DNA of 10,565 nt from Conidiobolus incongruus B7586 (GCA_000697335.1 JNEM01009020.1:1-10565), one strand, 5' to 3'. Positions 1 through 8,130 are shown, counted from the stretch's first letter. The notes: generated from the letters alone by a model not told the origin. Program-made: numbers and translations.

Positions 1-5
1 TCTAT

Positions 6-715
6 AATCCAATTAACTATAAATTATATGATTAATTTATACTTATGTAGCTAAATTAATTGTATAAATAGTATTAAATTATCTAATAAACTAGGTCCCT
101 CTTTTTCCTCTCAATTCTTATTATTTTTACTTTTACACTATTTCTAAGATTGAGACTATATTCTGTTGATATTGTAGGATATTGGCACTACCTAATATAA
201 ATCTTAATATATCGGTGACTCATCCTAGTTCGAAGCTTAATTAAACTTTGTTTACACTTGCACGCTACAGCCACGTTATATTACCACGTTCTGTGCCACA
301 CTACTTTTATATTAAGTCTTCCTCTGCACTATATTAGTTTAACTACCACTACACTCACATAATCCAATTAACTATAAATTATATGATTAATTTATACTTA
401 TGTAGCTAAATTAATTGTATAAATAGTATTAAATTATCTAATAAACTAGGTCCCTCTTTTTCCTCTCAATTCTTATTATTTTTACTTTTACACTATTTCT
501 AAGATTGAGACTATATTCTGTTGATATTGTAGGATATTGGCACTACCTAATATAAATCTTAATATATCGGTGACTCATCCTAGTTCGAAGCTTAATTAAA
601 CTTTGTTTACACTTGCACGCTACAGCCACGTTATATTACCACGTTCTGTGCCACACTACTTTTATATTAAGTCTTCCTCTGCACTATATTAGTTTAACTA
701 CCACTACACTTACAT
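6..715. repeat. Tandem repeat, two 355-bp units, nearly identical
   Basis: Positions 6-360 and 361-715 are two head-to-tail copies of one 355-bp unit. Read base against base they differ only at 356 (C) versus 711 (T). The five bases before the first unit (tctat) match the end of a unit (cacat) poorly, so the left border may lie at 5/6, the same phase as the right border at 715/716. GC counted by eye is 101 of 355 (about 28%), well above the transposon that follows, and CpG sites are intact in both copies. The plus strand is C-rich rather than G-rich. Each unit holds an imperfect 16-bp palindrome (233-248 and 588-603). I see no reading frame of note and no telomere-type motif. It could be the edge of a satellite array, a spacer subrepeat, or a local duplication; the sequence does not decide. 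Confidence 0.95.
9..112 (+). promoter_or_regulatory. Promoter-like motif set inside the repeat unit
   Basis: In unit 1 a CCAAT pentamer starts at 9, a good TATA box (TATAAATAG) lies at 63-71, and a pure pyrimidine tract (TCCCTCTTTTTCCTCTC) lies at 96-112, about 25 bases after the TATA box. The same set recurs in unit 2, with the TATA box at 418-426. A TATA box followed by a CT-rich tract is a common arrangement at fungal start sites. No gene follows within reach apart from the dead transposon, so if the motifs work they may drive a non-coding transcript of the repeat. In DNA this rich in A and T a TATA-like string by chance is easy, so the call is weak. Confidence 0.2.
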
Positions 716-880
716 TATAAATAATTCTTAATTAAATAAATTTAAATTATAATTTATAATTTACCAATATTAGTTGATTATAATTAATTATATTTGATTA
801 TATTTTATAAACTATTGGTTAAATATTAAAAACTAAAATTTAACTAAGGTGAGTTATAAATTTATTGGTTTATAAGTTAA
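716..880. repeat. Left terminal inverted repeat of transposon copy A
   Basis: The region runs from the outer TATAAATAAT end to the inner TTATAAGTTAA motif at 870-880. A 22-base near-palindrome at 854-875 has perfect 7-bp arms (TTATAAA and TTTATAA). In copy B the same palindrome (9325-9346) is better kept, with 20 of 22 positions self-complementary, and lies at the same 154-base offset from its end. In Tc1 elements such inner and outer motifs are where transposase binds; here that is inference from position and symmetry. Confidence 0.6.
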
Positions 881-1038
881 AGGGGTATAAATAAAAATAC
901 CTATATATATTATTTTTTTGTTATATTATATATATTATAAAACTATTAAGCTAATATTTTAATATTAATTTTATAATGCTTAAATCTCTTTTTAATAATT
1001 TTTATTTACTTATTAATTAACTTTATAATCAAAACAAA

Positions 1039-1850
1039 TCAACTTATAAAATTATTAAAATTTTTATTATTAGCTAAACTATTATAGCTTGGGTAATTAA
1101 GAATAATGTTAAAAATACATTTATACTAAAACTTAAGTATTATAAGGTTATAGATAAGCATAATAAAAATATATTTATAGATTAATTAGTATAAATAAAT
1201 GTGATATTATTAAAAAATAAAGCAAAAAATATAAAACTATAAAATATTAATTAATATTAATATTATTTTAAATACTTAATGTTAAATTAGATATTACTTA
1301 TATCTCAAAAAAAAACATGTTCAATTAAAGTTTTACTTTTAAGTTATATAAAAGTTTGAATATTAATATTATAGATAAATTTAATTAAAGTTATATCATC
1401 TAATGAAATAAAGATATATCTTAATAAATTTAATAAAAAAATTAGTTATTTTTAAAAGATAAAGTGTTATTTTATAACTATTATTTTATTATAATCTAAA
1501 AATATAATAATAGGTTAATTATAATTTAAAGATATATATTATTTTAAAATATAAGGTATTTTATATAATTAATAAAGGAATTAATATTAATATATATCAA
1601 AATATTTTAAAAATAAATTAAAAAAATTATTCTGTAATATAAGTTAAATAAATCAAACCTTATTTTTTAACAAGGTAATACTGTTTATTATATTATAAAT
1701 TTTATTATTAAATAATTTAAAAATAACAAAATAATTATTATGAAATGGTTTCTTAATCTCTTAATCTTAACCTAATTAAATATCCTCTAAATTAATTAAA
1801 AAAATTAAATAAAACTTTCCCTCTAATTAAAAGTTTCAATTAACTTTAAA
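1039..1850 (+). pseudogene. Tc1-type (DD34E) transposase, copy A, ruined
   Basis: A transposase of this family cuts and pastes its own element. An N-terminal helix-turn-helix is readable at 1042-1107 (TYKIIKIFIIS, a stop, then TIIAWVIKNN), matching the Tc1 pattern of an I-x-K-I-L-x-I-S core followed by a tryptophan. The first catalytic motif is at 1396-1407, read as S-S-N-E where the family has S-D-E, so Asp has become Asn. The second is at 1668-1676 (stop, Q, G where QQD is expected). The third is the WPxQSPDLNPIE block at 1748-1780, read as VS, stop, SLNLNLIK, with Glu now Lys. The second and third sites are 104 bases apart; 34 intervening residues would give 105, so one base has been lost. 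Most changes are C to T or G to A. All three catalytic acids are gone and many stops interrupt it. Confidence 0.8.
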
Positions 1851-2120
1851 GTATATTTAAAAATTTTAAAATAATATTAGTCTTGTTTAATATACGAAGC
1901 TAGTTAACTTTAAACCTTATAGAATTAATGAGGTTAAAAAAACAAAAGATAGATATACCAGATATTAATTTTTCTATCAATATTAAAATTTTCAAAATAT
2001 AACTTATTTTAAATATATTTTTAGTTATAATATAATAATAACAATATAATTAGATTTAACTTTATATATTATATTATAAATGGAAGATATATATTAATTA
2101 TATAGTTTAAATAAGTTTAT

Positions 2121-2271
2121 TTAACTTATAATTAATTAAAATATTAAAAGAAATATTTATATTTTAATTTTATGACTTATGTTTATAGGTTAGCATATAT
2201 ATAATTTGAAAATATTTATTCTCCTATATATTTTAAATTTGAATAATCTTTTAAAACATATATTATTTATA
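2121..2271. repeat. Right terminal inverted repeat of transposon copy A
   Basis: It starts with TTAACTTATAA (2121-2131), the exact complement of 870-880, and ends with ATTATTTATA (2262-2271), the exact complement of 716-725. Between them only loose similarity to the left arm survives, for example TTTAAATTT near 2232-2240. An alternative, shorter right end near 2140 was considered, because 2101-2140 also resembles the complement of the left terminus, but the perfect outer 10-mer and the equal spacing favour 2271. Confidence 0.5.
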
Positions 2272-3141
2272 AAAAAAACTGAAATTAAAATATTTGCCAT
2301 TTCTTAATATTCATACTAATATTTAATATAATATTGATTAATAAAACTATAATTTAAATAATTTTTTATTATTATAAAAATAATTCTATATCTAATCAAA
2401 CTTGGAATATATAAAGAGATTACTATATTACAAACTATTTGAAAATGAATATTATATCTATTAACAAAATTTGGCTAAAATTTTACTATATCAATATATA
2501 TATCTGGTAATATTATAACTATATTTATAGTATTTTTAAATAATGTTTATAGTTGATAATTCTTTTACTTAAATAAATAGGATTTTGTAAATAATTTTAT
2601 TAATTATTATTAAATCAAATGATTTAATATTATAATTTTTGAAAATATTATATTTTATATATATTTAAAAAGTATAGAGATATCAAAAATATCATAAAAT
2701 ATAACTTATTTTGATCAGTATAAATATCAATGAATTATGAATTAATACCATATATAAATTTATATTATATTTTCAAAAAAATTCATTATTTGTTTTAATT
2801 AAAAAATATAAAATAAGCTGAAATAAAAGCCAATCCTATGTGTTTTCCTAATAATCTGATTCTTTATATTATTAAAATTGAAAAAAGGATAATTAAATTA
2901 GTAGAAATAATGAAAAATTCAAATAAAATATTTATTTGCTATGTTATATTCATATTCAATGAAACAATTATAATATATTTGTGAAGTTTAAGTTTTATTT
3001 AAATTAATTTTATAAAGAATTATTTGTTAATTTAATTGGTGATCTTAATAGGATTTAACCAAAATATAACTATTACAATCATTAATATCAGATTAAATTT
3101 AATTTGCACAAAATATAATTAAATACTAGATTAAGGCAATT
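2272..3141. other. AT-rich spacer, no gene seen
   Basis: It consists of almost pure A and T with stops in all frames. The longest open run is on the plus strand, 2817-2984, with an ATG at 2838 that would give 48 residues rich in Ile, Lys and Asn. At this base composition I estimate a stop about every ten codons, so runs of that length arise by chance many times per window. I found no inverted ends, promoter or RNA gene here. Confidence 0.6.
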
Positions 3142-3660
3142 CAAATTATCAACTCAAACCAAATTTAGATTTGGTTTTTATTTCATTGAAATTTAATAAA
3201 ATTAAGGTTGATTAGTGTTGTGATCACATGTTGATTTCACGGAATATTTTCGTTATATTTATTAGGTGATTCAATATAATGATTTCGTTCTAAGTGAATA
3301 CCTAGTCAACCCATTTGATCAATAAACTTGTCCAATCTCAATTCATTTTGATTCTTTTCCTCTAGAGTTAATAAATTATAAAATTTAATATTTATTAGAG
3401 AATATCTCTTTTGATTCAATATTCAAATCTTGTTGAGATCATTTTTAACAATAAATTTTCTCCAATTTTGTATCAAAATTAGATTAATGAAATATATAAT
3501 TATACCTTTTTGTAATTTTATTTTTTATCAAAAAATATTGAAACATAATACTATATATTCAGCTATTGATATTCAATCAAACTTTTGTTATTCATTCAAT
3601 ATTTTAATATTTTCTATTCCTTTTCAATCACTAAAGTGAATATTATATAAATTACTATAT
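3142..3660 (-). pseudogene. Possible gene relic, unknown protein
   Basis: On the minus strand one frame from about 3360 down to 3180 reads like protein, with residues spread beyond the Asn/Ile/Lys of the spacer: LTLEEKNQNELRLDKFIDQM, then LGIHLERNHYIESPNKYNEN, then NQHVITTLINLNFIKFQ. It is interrupted by TGA at 3306-3308, 3237-3239 and 3183-3185. Above 3420 a second frame (for example KIGENLLLKMISTRFEY) has many more stops. If real, this is an old relic of a soluble, charged protein of at least 150 residues that I do not recognise. The plus-strand open frame at 3430-3639 begins at TTG, is composed of Ile/Phe/Asn, and is probably noise or the antisense of this relic. Chance openness in AT-rich DNA remains possible. 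Confidence 0.3.
3156..3177. repeat. Perfect 9-bp hairpin with 4-base loop
   Basis: AAACCAAAT at 3156-3164 and ATTTGGTTT at 3169-3177 are exact complements around the loop TTAG. On the plus strand the stem is followed by TTTA. It lies just past the low-coordinate end of the possible minus-strand relic at 3142-3660. The central CC/GG pairs make it stronger than the A/T-only palindromes common here, but one such hairpin per 10 kb of AT-rich DNA can be chance. Confidence 0.5.
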
Positions 3661-3859
3661 TTTGGTTTATTAATGGTTATTCAATAAATCAATTTTAAGT
3701 ATTATAAATATTACTTAAAAGTTTGTGTATAATATATATATTTTAAGATATAATTTTAATAACCTTATTTATTGGTTTATTTTAGCTTATTTTGATGGAT
3801 ATCTTATTACTATATACTGACATTTATTAGGAAGCTAGGTGTCTAATAATTTTAAGTAA

Positions 3860-4188
3860 AATAGTCGTCTTCTGGGACAGCGCGTGTTAAATAATACAAA
3901 AGTGGTAATTAAATATTTAATATTGATTGTAGTGCAATACCATAGGAAAGGGATTGACTGGACAACTTGTTTGTGTTAAGTATATTTTTCTTTTCGTTGA
4001 TATGTTTGCATGTAATTATGTAGAAGGTAATATGAAATCGCTGGTTCTGTGGCTTGGGTGTATATGTTGGTTACTTTGTAGGTAGATTTGTGTCTGTGTT
4101 TAAGAATGATTTGAATTATGAGGGTCTAACAGAGGCTCTTGCTCCTTATAATCACATGATTTTGATTATTTTTACTCTTCAAAATTAA
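3860..4188. other. Island of higher GC, possible gene relic of unsure strand
   Basis: Near 3870-3890 and 4036-4150 the base mix departs sharply from the spacer. The plus strand around 4040-4110 is markedly rich in G and T. Plus-strand open runs are 3860-3979 (39 codons, including VVIKYLILIVVQYHRKGIDW) and, in another frame, 4036-4188 (50 codons, including FCGLGVYVGYFVGRFVSVF and then KNDLNYEGLTEALAPYNHM). The second could hold a membrane-type Gly/Val segment. The minus strand is also fairly open, for example LPLLYYLTRAVPEDDYFT near 3850-3905. I cannot choose a strand or a family. It could be a coding relic, a decayed non-coding RNA region or a composition island. Confidence 0.25.
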
Positions 4189-5187
4189 AAACAAAAATAT
4201 AATAAAGTACTATTTTTTTATGATATTTTTTTCAAGCTTCAAGGGAATAAAAGACTATATCAATCCGCTAATATGAAGATAAAATAGGCACTATAATATC
4301 TCTATTTTACTTAAAAAGGACATTCTACCCCCTTATCCAGGAACTAGTGATATTATAGAAATTCAAATTTATGAGCCAATATTTAAGAAATGAAGTATTT
4401 AAACAATTCAACTTTCTAAAATTTACCCTCATCTTTATTCTTTTTGAATTTATTCTTTCTCTAATATTTTACTTAGCTATTTGGCTATTTACCTGATATT
4501 TTCCCCTTTTATGGGATTTCTTTGCCTAGGTTGGTTTATATTATTGATATATTCTGGTCACTGAATTATATTGATTCAAAATTTATATTTTAATAAAAAA
4601 ATAGTTAATTAAATAAATATTTATGGTTTTGTTATTGTTATAATTTTCTTTGGATTTTGAGATTAAACAATTATACTGTTTAATTGGTTATCATTTTTGG
4701 AAAATATAGATTCAGCAGTTAATAATAAAATAATGTTTTTAAACCCCATCATGAAAGGGTGAATTTAAGTTTTAATTAAATCAGAATAATATATTATTCC
4801 CCAGGTGATTATTATAAAATATATTCACTTCAATAAAATTGAATATTAATTAATTCAATTTAAATATAATAATCGATTTATAATATTTAATAATAATATC
4901 TGTTAAAAGATTCAAATTTTATAATATAAATTTTTTTATATTAATTTCAAATATATTATATCCAAATATTTACTAATAATTTCAAATTATATTATAATTT
5001 AGACAAGTTCTTTCTTTGCTATTTAATTAAATATATAGATATATATACTTTAAAAGTATCAAATATTGTGTAATGGTTATATTTCTTAAATAAACATAAC
5101 AATATAATAATAGTATTAATTCAATTTTCCCAATATATAATAAATATACTAAATATAAACTATTTACAAACAGTAAATATTAGAGCA
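4189..5187. other. AT-rich spacer, no gene supported
   Basis: Most of it is A/T-only sequence with frequent stops. The stretch at about 4260-4570 is slightly richer in C and G and allows short runs on both strands, such as a plus-strand frame containing LPDIFPFYGISLPRLVYIID and a minus-strand one containing NLNFYNITSSWIRG. None exceeds what chance gives here, and the two strands compete. From 4580 to 5180 I see nothing beyond simple A/T runs. Confidence 0.55.
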
Positions 5188-6915
5188 TTAAATAAAAGAC
5201 AGATTCTTGGATCGTTTTAAATTACATGAAAAGATTATTCTGATGGATTTTATATTGGGATTTGTGGAAATGTCAGCAATCGTTTTTATATCATTTAATG
5301 ATATTTATAATTAAATAGAGTTTAAACAATTTTATTAGGTATATTAAATTAATAGCATAAAATGATAAGTTTTGAAATGGATTATTTAAAAGGATATGGT
5401 TTCCATTGAGTTTGGGGTTTACAAATGTAACTTGATGACATAATTGTCGGTGTTGAGCCCAATAGTGAAAAACCTCAAATCTTGACAAATTATCGTGGAA
5501 TAATTTGAAAGCAGCTTTTTTCTAATTAGAGGCTGATATTGATAACAATTCACAATCTCGAGATCCTTGAATTGCTGAAAATAACGAGGTTGAAATGTGA
5601 TGATATCCAAATTAATGAGAGTGAAAGATTGGAGGTTTTGTGCGCAGAAATAATGAGCATTGTGAAGCTCAGTATCAAATAGGTTCTCTAAAGCTAATAC
5701 ATCACCACGTAAGCATTTTAATTTCTTTGGATATCGGATTTTTGATGAAGTTAATAGAAAATTCTGATAAATAGACCTGACCACTGACGGGATGATTTCT
5801 TTGATATAGATGTAAGTTCTCGCAACTGAAGCATATTTTTCAAAAGACTATCGATCGACTCTGCGCGTAAACCGCTAAGCTTCAATTCAAATTCCGTAAT
5901 ACCTATGGGAGTCGGTAAAAAGAAAAAATTAGTTACTTCAAGACGTAGGTCGTATTCATTTTGCAGCTGTCTTACATTTGATAAAGTAAGTGAGCTTAAA
6001 TTATTTAACCCTTGGCTAATGATTGTCAAGGCTTTTTGAATTAGCCTGTTAAATTCTAGGTGAAAATGGCGAATTCTGGTATTAACTGGAAGCATTTTGC
6101 GCAAAGTCTCATATCAATCAAAAGAATGATTAATAACAAATTGAAGACTTTCCAGTGAATGACTGAGATCAAAATAAGAATCAATTAAACGTATAGAAGG
6201 AAGAGCTAATCAGCTTAAGTCTTGAATCATTCTATGCCGGATGATAGTTTCTTCAAACGAACTTGGGATTTTATTTAAGTGAGGGCCGCATAATTCAATT
6301 TGACAAACGAAGATGGTAAACGAATTCCTTCAGGATTGGGTTTTACGCTCTTTTCCTAATAAATGTTTAAATTAATTCAACTAAATTTATTAAACCTTTT
6401 AAAGCCTGGTGTTAAATCTTCTTTAAGCTGAACATTGGCAATGCCAACAATTCTAATGTTAGGAAATATTGAAACTATGTTGTTTCTAAGAGCAAATGGT
6501 GCCAGTCGTCTCATTTCGATACGTTGAATAAATCGTTGATTTGGAAAATTATCCTTTATAGATTCGTCAATTTCGGTCTCTAAAGCGGTAATATCACTTT
6601 CATTTAAATTAGTAAGTTTACCGTGTAAGTTATTCCTAAAAGGAGTAAGATGAATTGCCTTTCTGGGGCCAATGGCATAATTGAAGACCTCTGAAACGGA
6701 GCAAAGCGATAATGCTGACAAATGATCTAAGTAGTTTGTAATATGCTTGATAACGAGTACTTTTTGGTCGTCATTTAAATTATTAAACCTGGCGTCTCTT
6801 TTGCTTGAACTTAAACCGTTTTGTAAATACTTCAAGATTATTTGGAATATCCGGATATAAATTTGGCTGGCTTATTTAATAAGATTTCGAGTGTTGAGAT
6901 GATTCCTGAGTCAAC
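5188..6915 (-). pseudogene. F-box / leucine-rich-repeat protein relic
   Basis: It reads from high to low coordinates over about 550 codons, a normal length for fungal F-box/LRR (RNI-like) proteins. The N-terminal part (to 6377) has an F-box-like segment, DHLSALSLCSVSEVFNYAI, about 35-55 residues in. Repeating Leu/Ile patterns follow: FPNIRIVGIANVQL, NNLSSLTLSNVRQL, LKNMLQLRELTSI, NLQSFTLINLDIITF, FKDLEIVNCYQYQPL, and NPNIKSIRIIF near 5250. Such proteins use the F-box to join an SCF ubiquitin ligase and the repeats to bind a target. The best frame has stops at 6377-6379, 6356-6358, 6210-6212 and 6114-6116. It changes frame near 6283-6292 and 5798-5804 and again below about 5435, with a TAA at 5419-5421. 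No ATG is seen at the expected start; an open stretch at 6841-6918 in another frame (STLEILLNKPAKFISGYSK) may be the lost 5' part. GC is clearly higher than around it. It is a host gene decayed to an intermediate degree. The F-box call is moderate and the pseudogene call firm. Confidence 0.7.
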
Positions 6916-7127
6916 AATATATCATATTACAATAAAATCATTTTCTGAATGTTTTAATTTATCAGTGCAGCTTTAAAATTTAGAATTGATGATCAAAAAC
7001 CTAAATTAAAGCACAAACATTAGATCAAAAGTATTCTAACAAGCTATTGCTGTTTTTGTACTATTATAAAATATCAGCCTCTACTCTTATCAAATATCCC
7101 TATATCAATCTAATGTAATAATGATTC

Positions 7128-7475
7128 TTATCTTGTATAGAGAATCATTTCCTCTCCATTCATTGATTGGCCATTCAACCAAGCCACTGCAGTAACTTCT
7201 AAGCTTTTAACCTTGCCTTTATTATAATGACAATGAATTTGAATGACTCATACAAAGGTGAGCTTGATCTGGCCTTTTCCGCCATTTAATAGAATAATAA
7301 AACTCCCAATCAACCCATTTTGTAGCTGAATATCCCCGATTACTCATCTGTACTATTTCTGATTTAAGCACTGATTCCTGCAGTAATGTAAGTAGTTTAT
7401 TGTCTTCCAATCAGATATTTTTTATCCTTATCAAACACTAAACAATCAATAATATGTTGACTCGTTATTAATTTT
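7128..7475 (-). pseudogene. Gene relic, possibly WD40-type repeat protein
   Basis: Three stretches on the minus strand read in order as one protein of about 110 residues. They are 7475-7400 (HIIDCLVFDKDKKYLIG), 7410-7254 (EDNKLLTLLQESVLKSEIV, then NRGYSATKWVDWEFYYSIKW and RKRPDQAHL), and 7216-7128 (KVKSLEVTAVAWLNGQS, then MNGEEMILYTR and a TAA). The phrase VTAVAWLNGQ resembles the VTAVAWSPDG strand of WD40 repeats, and DCLVFDKDKKYLIG followed by EDN is also WD40-like. That is resemblance only. The first two parts are in different frames, joined near 7400-7411 with a TGA at 7411-7413. The step from the second to the third would be solved exactly by removing a 37-base GTATGA...AAAG segment (7217-7253). 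Residue use (Trp, Lys, Glu, Asp) is unlike translated spacer. It starts from no ATG and lies downstream of, and on the same strand as, 7688-7967. Confidence 0.45.
7217..7253 (-). other. Candidate 37-base intron in the 7128-7475 relic
   Basis: On the minus strand the segment starts GTATGA, a strong fungal-type donor, and ends AATAAAG. Removing it makes a phase-1 join, CTT then T|GC then AAG, which carries the frame of RPDQAHL straight into KVKSLEVTAVAW. Read through, the upstream frame ends at a TAA just inside and the downstream frame meets a TGA. Against it: 37 bases is very short, AAAG is a weak acceptor, and the flanking gene is already broken, so a plain frameshift would look similar. Confidence 0.3.
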
Positions 7476-7687
7476 TAATCAAATATATTCTTGGGGAAAT
7501 TTATTAGATTATTTCAAATATGCCATTTGCACTATTCAAACACTAAAATTCGAATAATATTCAAATAATGATAATATCGCAGAATTTTAAATATTTATTC
7601 AAGATAAAAATATTCATTATTGTCATTTTTATTACATGATTTTCTAAATCAAAAATTTTTTATGAATATTTATCTTCACTTTGTTAT

Positions 7688-7967
7688 CTACCTGTCAACG
7701 ACCTCTAATTCATCAATAAGGTGCTGAAGAATTCATTACTAAATCATTACATTGATTTATAAGCATACTCCAGCTCAGTAGTAGAAAAAGACGTATTATC
7801 TAGTAAGCGCCTCCTGTAATCAATCAGGTTCCTCCGCTGCTAATTAACGCCCATTGAATGTTGATAGTTGGTACAAGCCCTCTAGATTGTGAAGACTCAG
7901 CAAAGGAAACTTCACGTAACATCGCGGGAGGATAGAGACAACTTAACACTACTTTAAATTCAAGGTT
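7688..7967 (-). pseudogene. Gene relic, unknown protein
   Basis: Three minus-strand frames give consecutive protein-like text of about 93 codons. They are 7967-7827 (NLEFKVVLSCLYPPAMLREV, then SFAESSQSRGLVPTINIQWA and LISSGGT), 7830-7750 (LIDYRRRLLDNTSFSTTELE and YAYKSM), and about 7732-7688 (ILQHLIDELEVVDR and a TAG). GC here is among the highest in the window and residue use is well mixed, which supports former coding. The frames break at a TGA at 7824-7826 and again near 7730-7750. I do not recognise the family; the end reads like an acidic amphipathic C-terminus. The relic at 7128-7475 follows on the same strand after about 210 AT-rich bases, so both may come from one gene with a decayed intron or from two neighbours. 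Confidence 0.45.
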
Positions 7968-8078
7968 TTACACATTATTTTCTAAATTTACTAAAGTTTT
8001 CAATTCCTATTGTTATTATGTTATTGCTCTAATATTGAATTGATGTTAATAATAATATCATTTTCTAGGCGAATACAG

Positions 8079-8130
8079 GTATGATTCAGATTTATAATTT
8101 GAATATATTATTTGACATTTTATTTCTCAG
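8079..8130 (+). other. Intron-like segment, 52 bases
   Basis: The plus strand reads CAG|GTATGA at the left, TTGAC at 8112-8116 as a possible branch site, and TTTATTTCTCAG at 8119-8130 as the acceptor. This is a textbook set for a short fungal intron. Just upstream there is another acceptor-like TTTTCTAG ending at 8068. The flanks are too AT-rich and short to prove exons, so this may be the best-preserved scrap of a lost plus-strand gene or a coincidence. Confidence 0.25.

Larger units (their letters stand above)
716..2271 (+). mobile_element. Decayed Tc1/mariner-type DNA transposon, copy A
   Basis: About 1.55 kb long, the usual size for Tc1 elements. The outer ends match as inverted repeats: TATAAATAAT at 716-725 and its exact complement at 2262-2271. 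If the TA dinucleotides at 716-717 and 2270-2271 are the duplicated target site, the element proper is 718-2269. An inner 11-bp inverted pair, TTATAAGTTAA at 870-880 and its complement at 2121-2131, sits 154 and 140 bases from the two ends, which resembles the IR/DR terminal design of Tc1 elements. The middle carries the wreck of a DD34E transposase on the plus strand. Decay is severe and runs towards A and T, with parts near 10% GC. The left end abuts the tandem repeat exactly. A second copy of the family begins at 9187. It cannot move by itself. Confidence 0.85.

Noticed and set aside
216-222. TGACTCA bZIP (Gcn4/AP-1) site, repeated at 571-577.
   Set aside because: One 7-mer per repeat unit with no nearby gene; not enough to call a regulatory site.
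176-248. tRNA-like or Pol III promoter: A-box-like TGGCACTACC (183-192) and B-box-like AGTTCGAAGCT (227-237), 44 bases apart as in a tRNA.
   Set aside because: The D, T and acceptor stems do not pair when placed on this frame, there is no timely T-run terminator, and the A-box match is poor. The spacing is probably chance.
6-715. Pair of solo LTR-type ends in tandem.
   Set aside because: The units lack TG...CA termini, no primer-binding or polypurine site is seen, and there is no internal region or clear target duplication. A simple tandem repeat explains the data better.
2838-2984. Small plus-strand ORF of 48 codons with an ATG.
   Set aside because: Its length is within chance for this base composition, it is low in complexity, and no supporting signals were found.
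3219-3228. 10-bp palindrome TGTGATCACA.
   Set aside because: It resembles a CRP-type half site, but this is eukaryotic-looking DNA and there is one isolated copy.
3430-3639. Plus-strand open frame of 69 codons.
   Set aside because: It begins at TTG rather than ATG, its residues are those of translated AT-rich spacer, and it overlaps a rival minus-strand relic.
5192-5314. Plus-strand 40-codon open run (containing FKLHEKIILMDFILGFVEM).
   Set aside because: The minus strand at the same place reads as a further leucine-rich segment of the F-box/LRR relic (NPNIKSIRIIF), which fits its context; the plus run is likely a shadow.
5291-5488. Separate 65-codon minus-strand gene.
   Set aside because: It overlaps and continues the F-box/LRR relic in another frame and starts at TTG; better read as part of that decayed gene.
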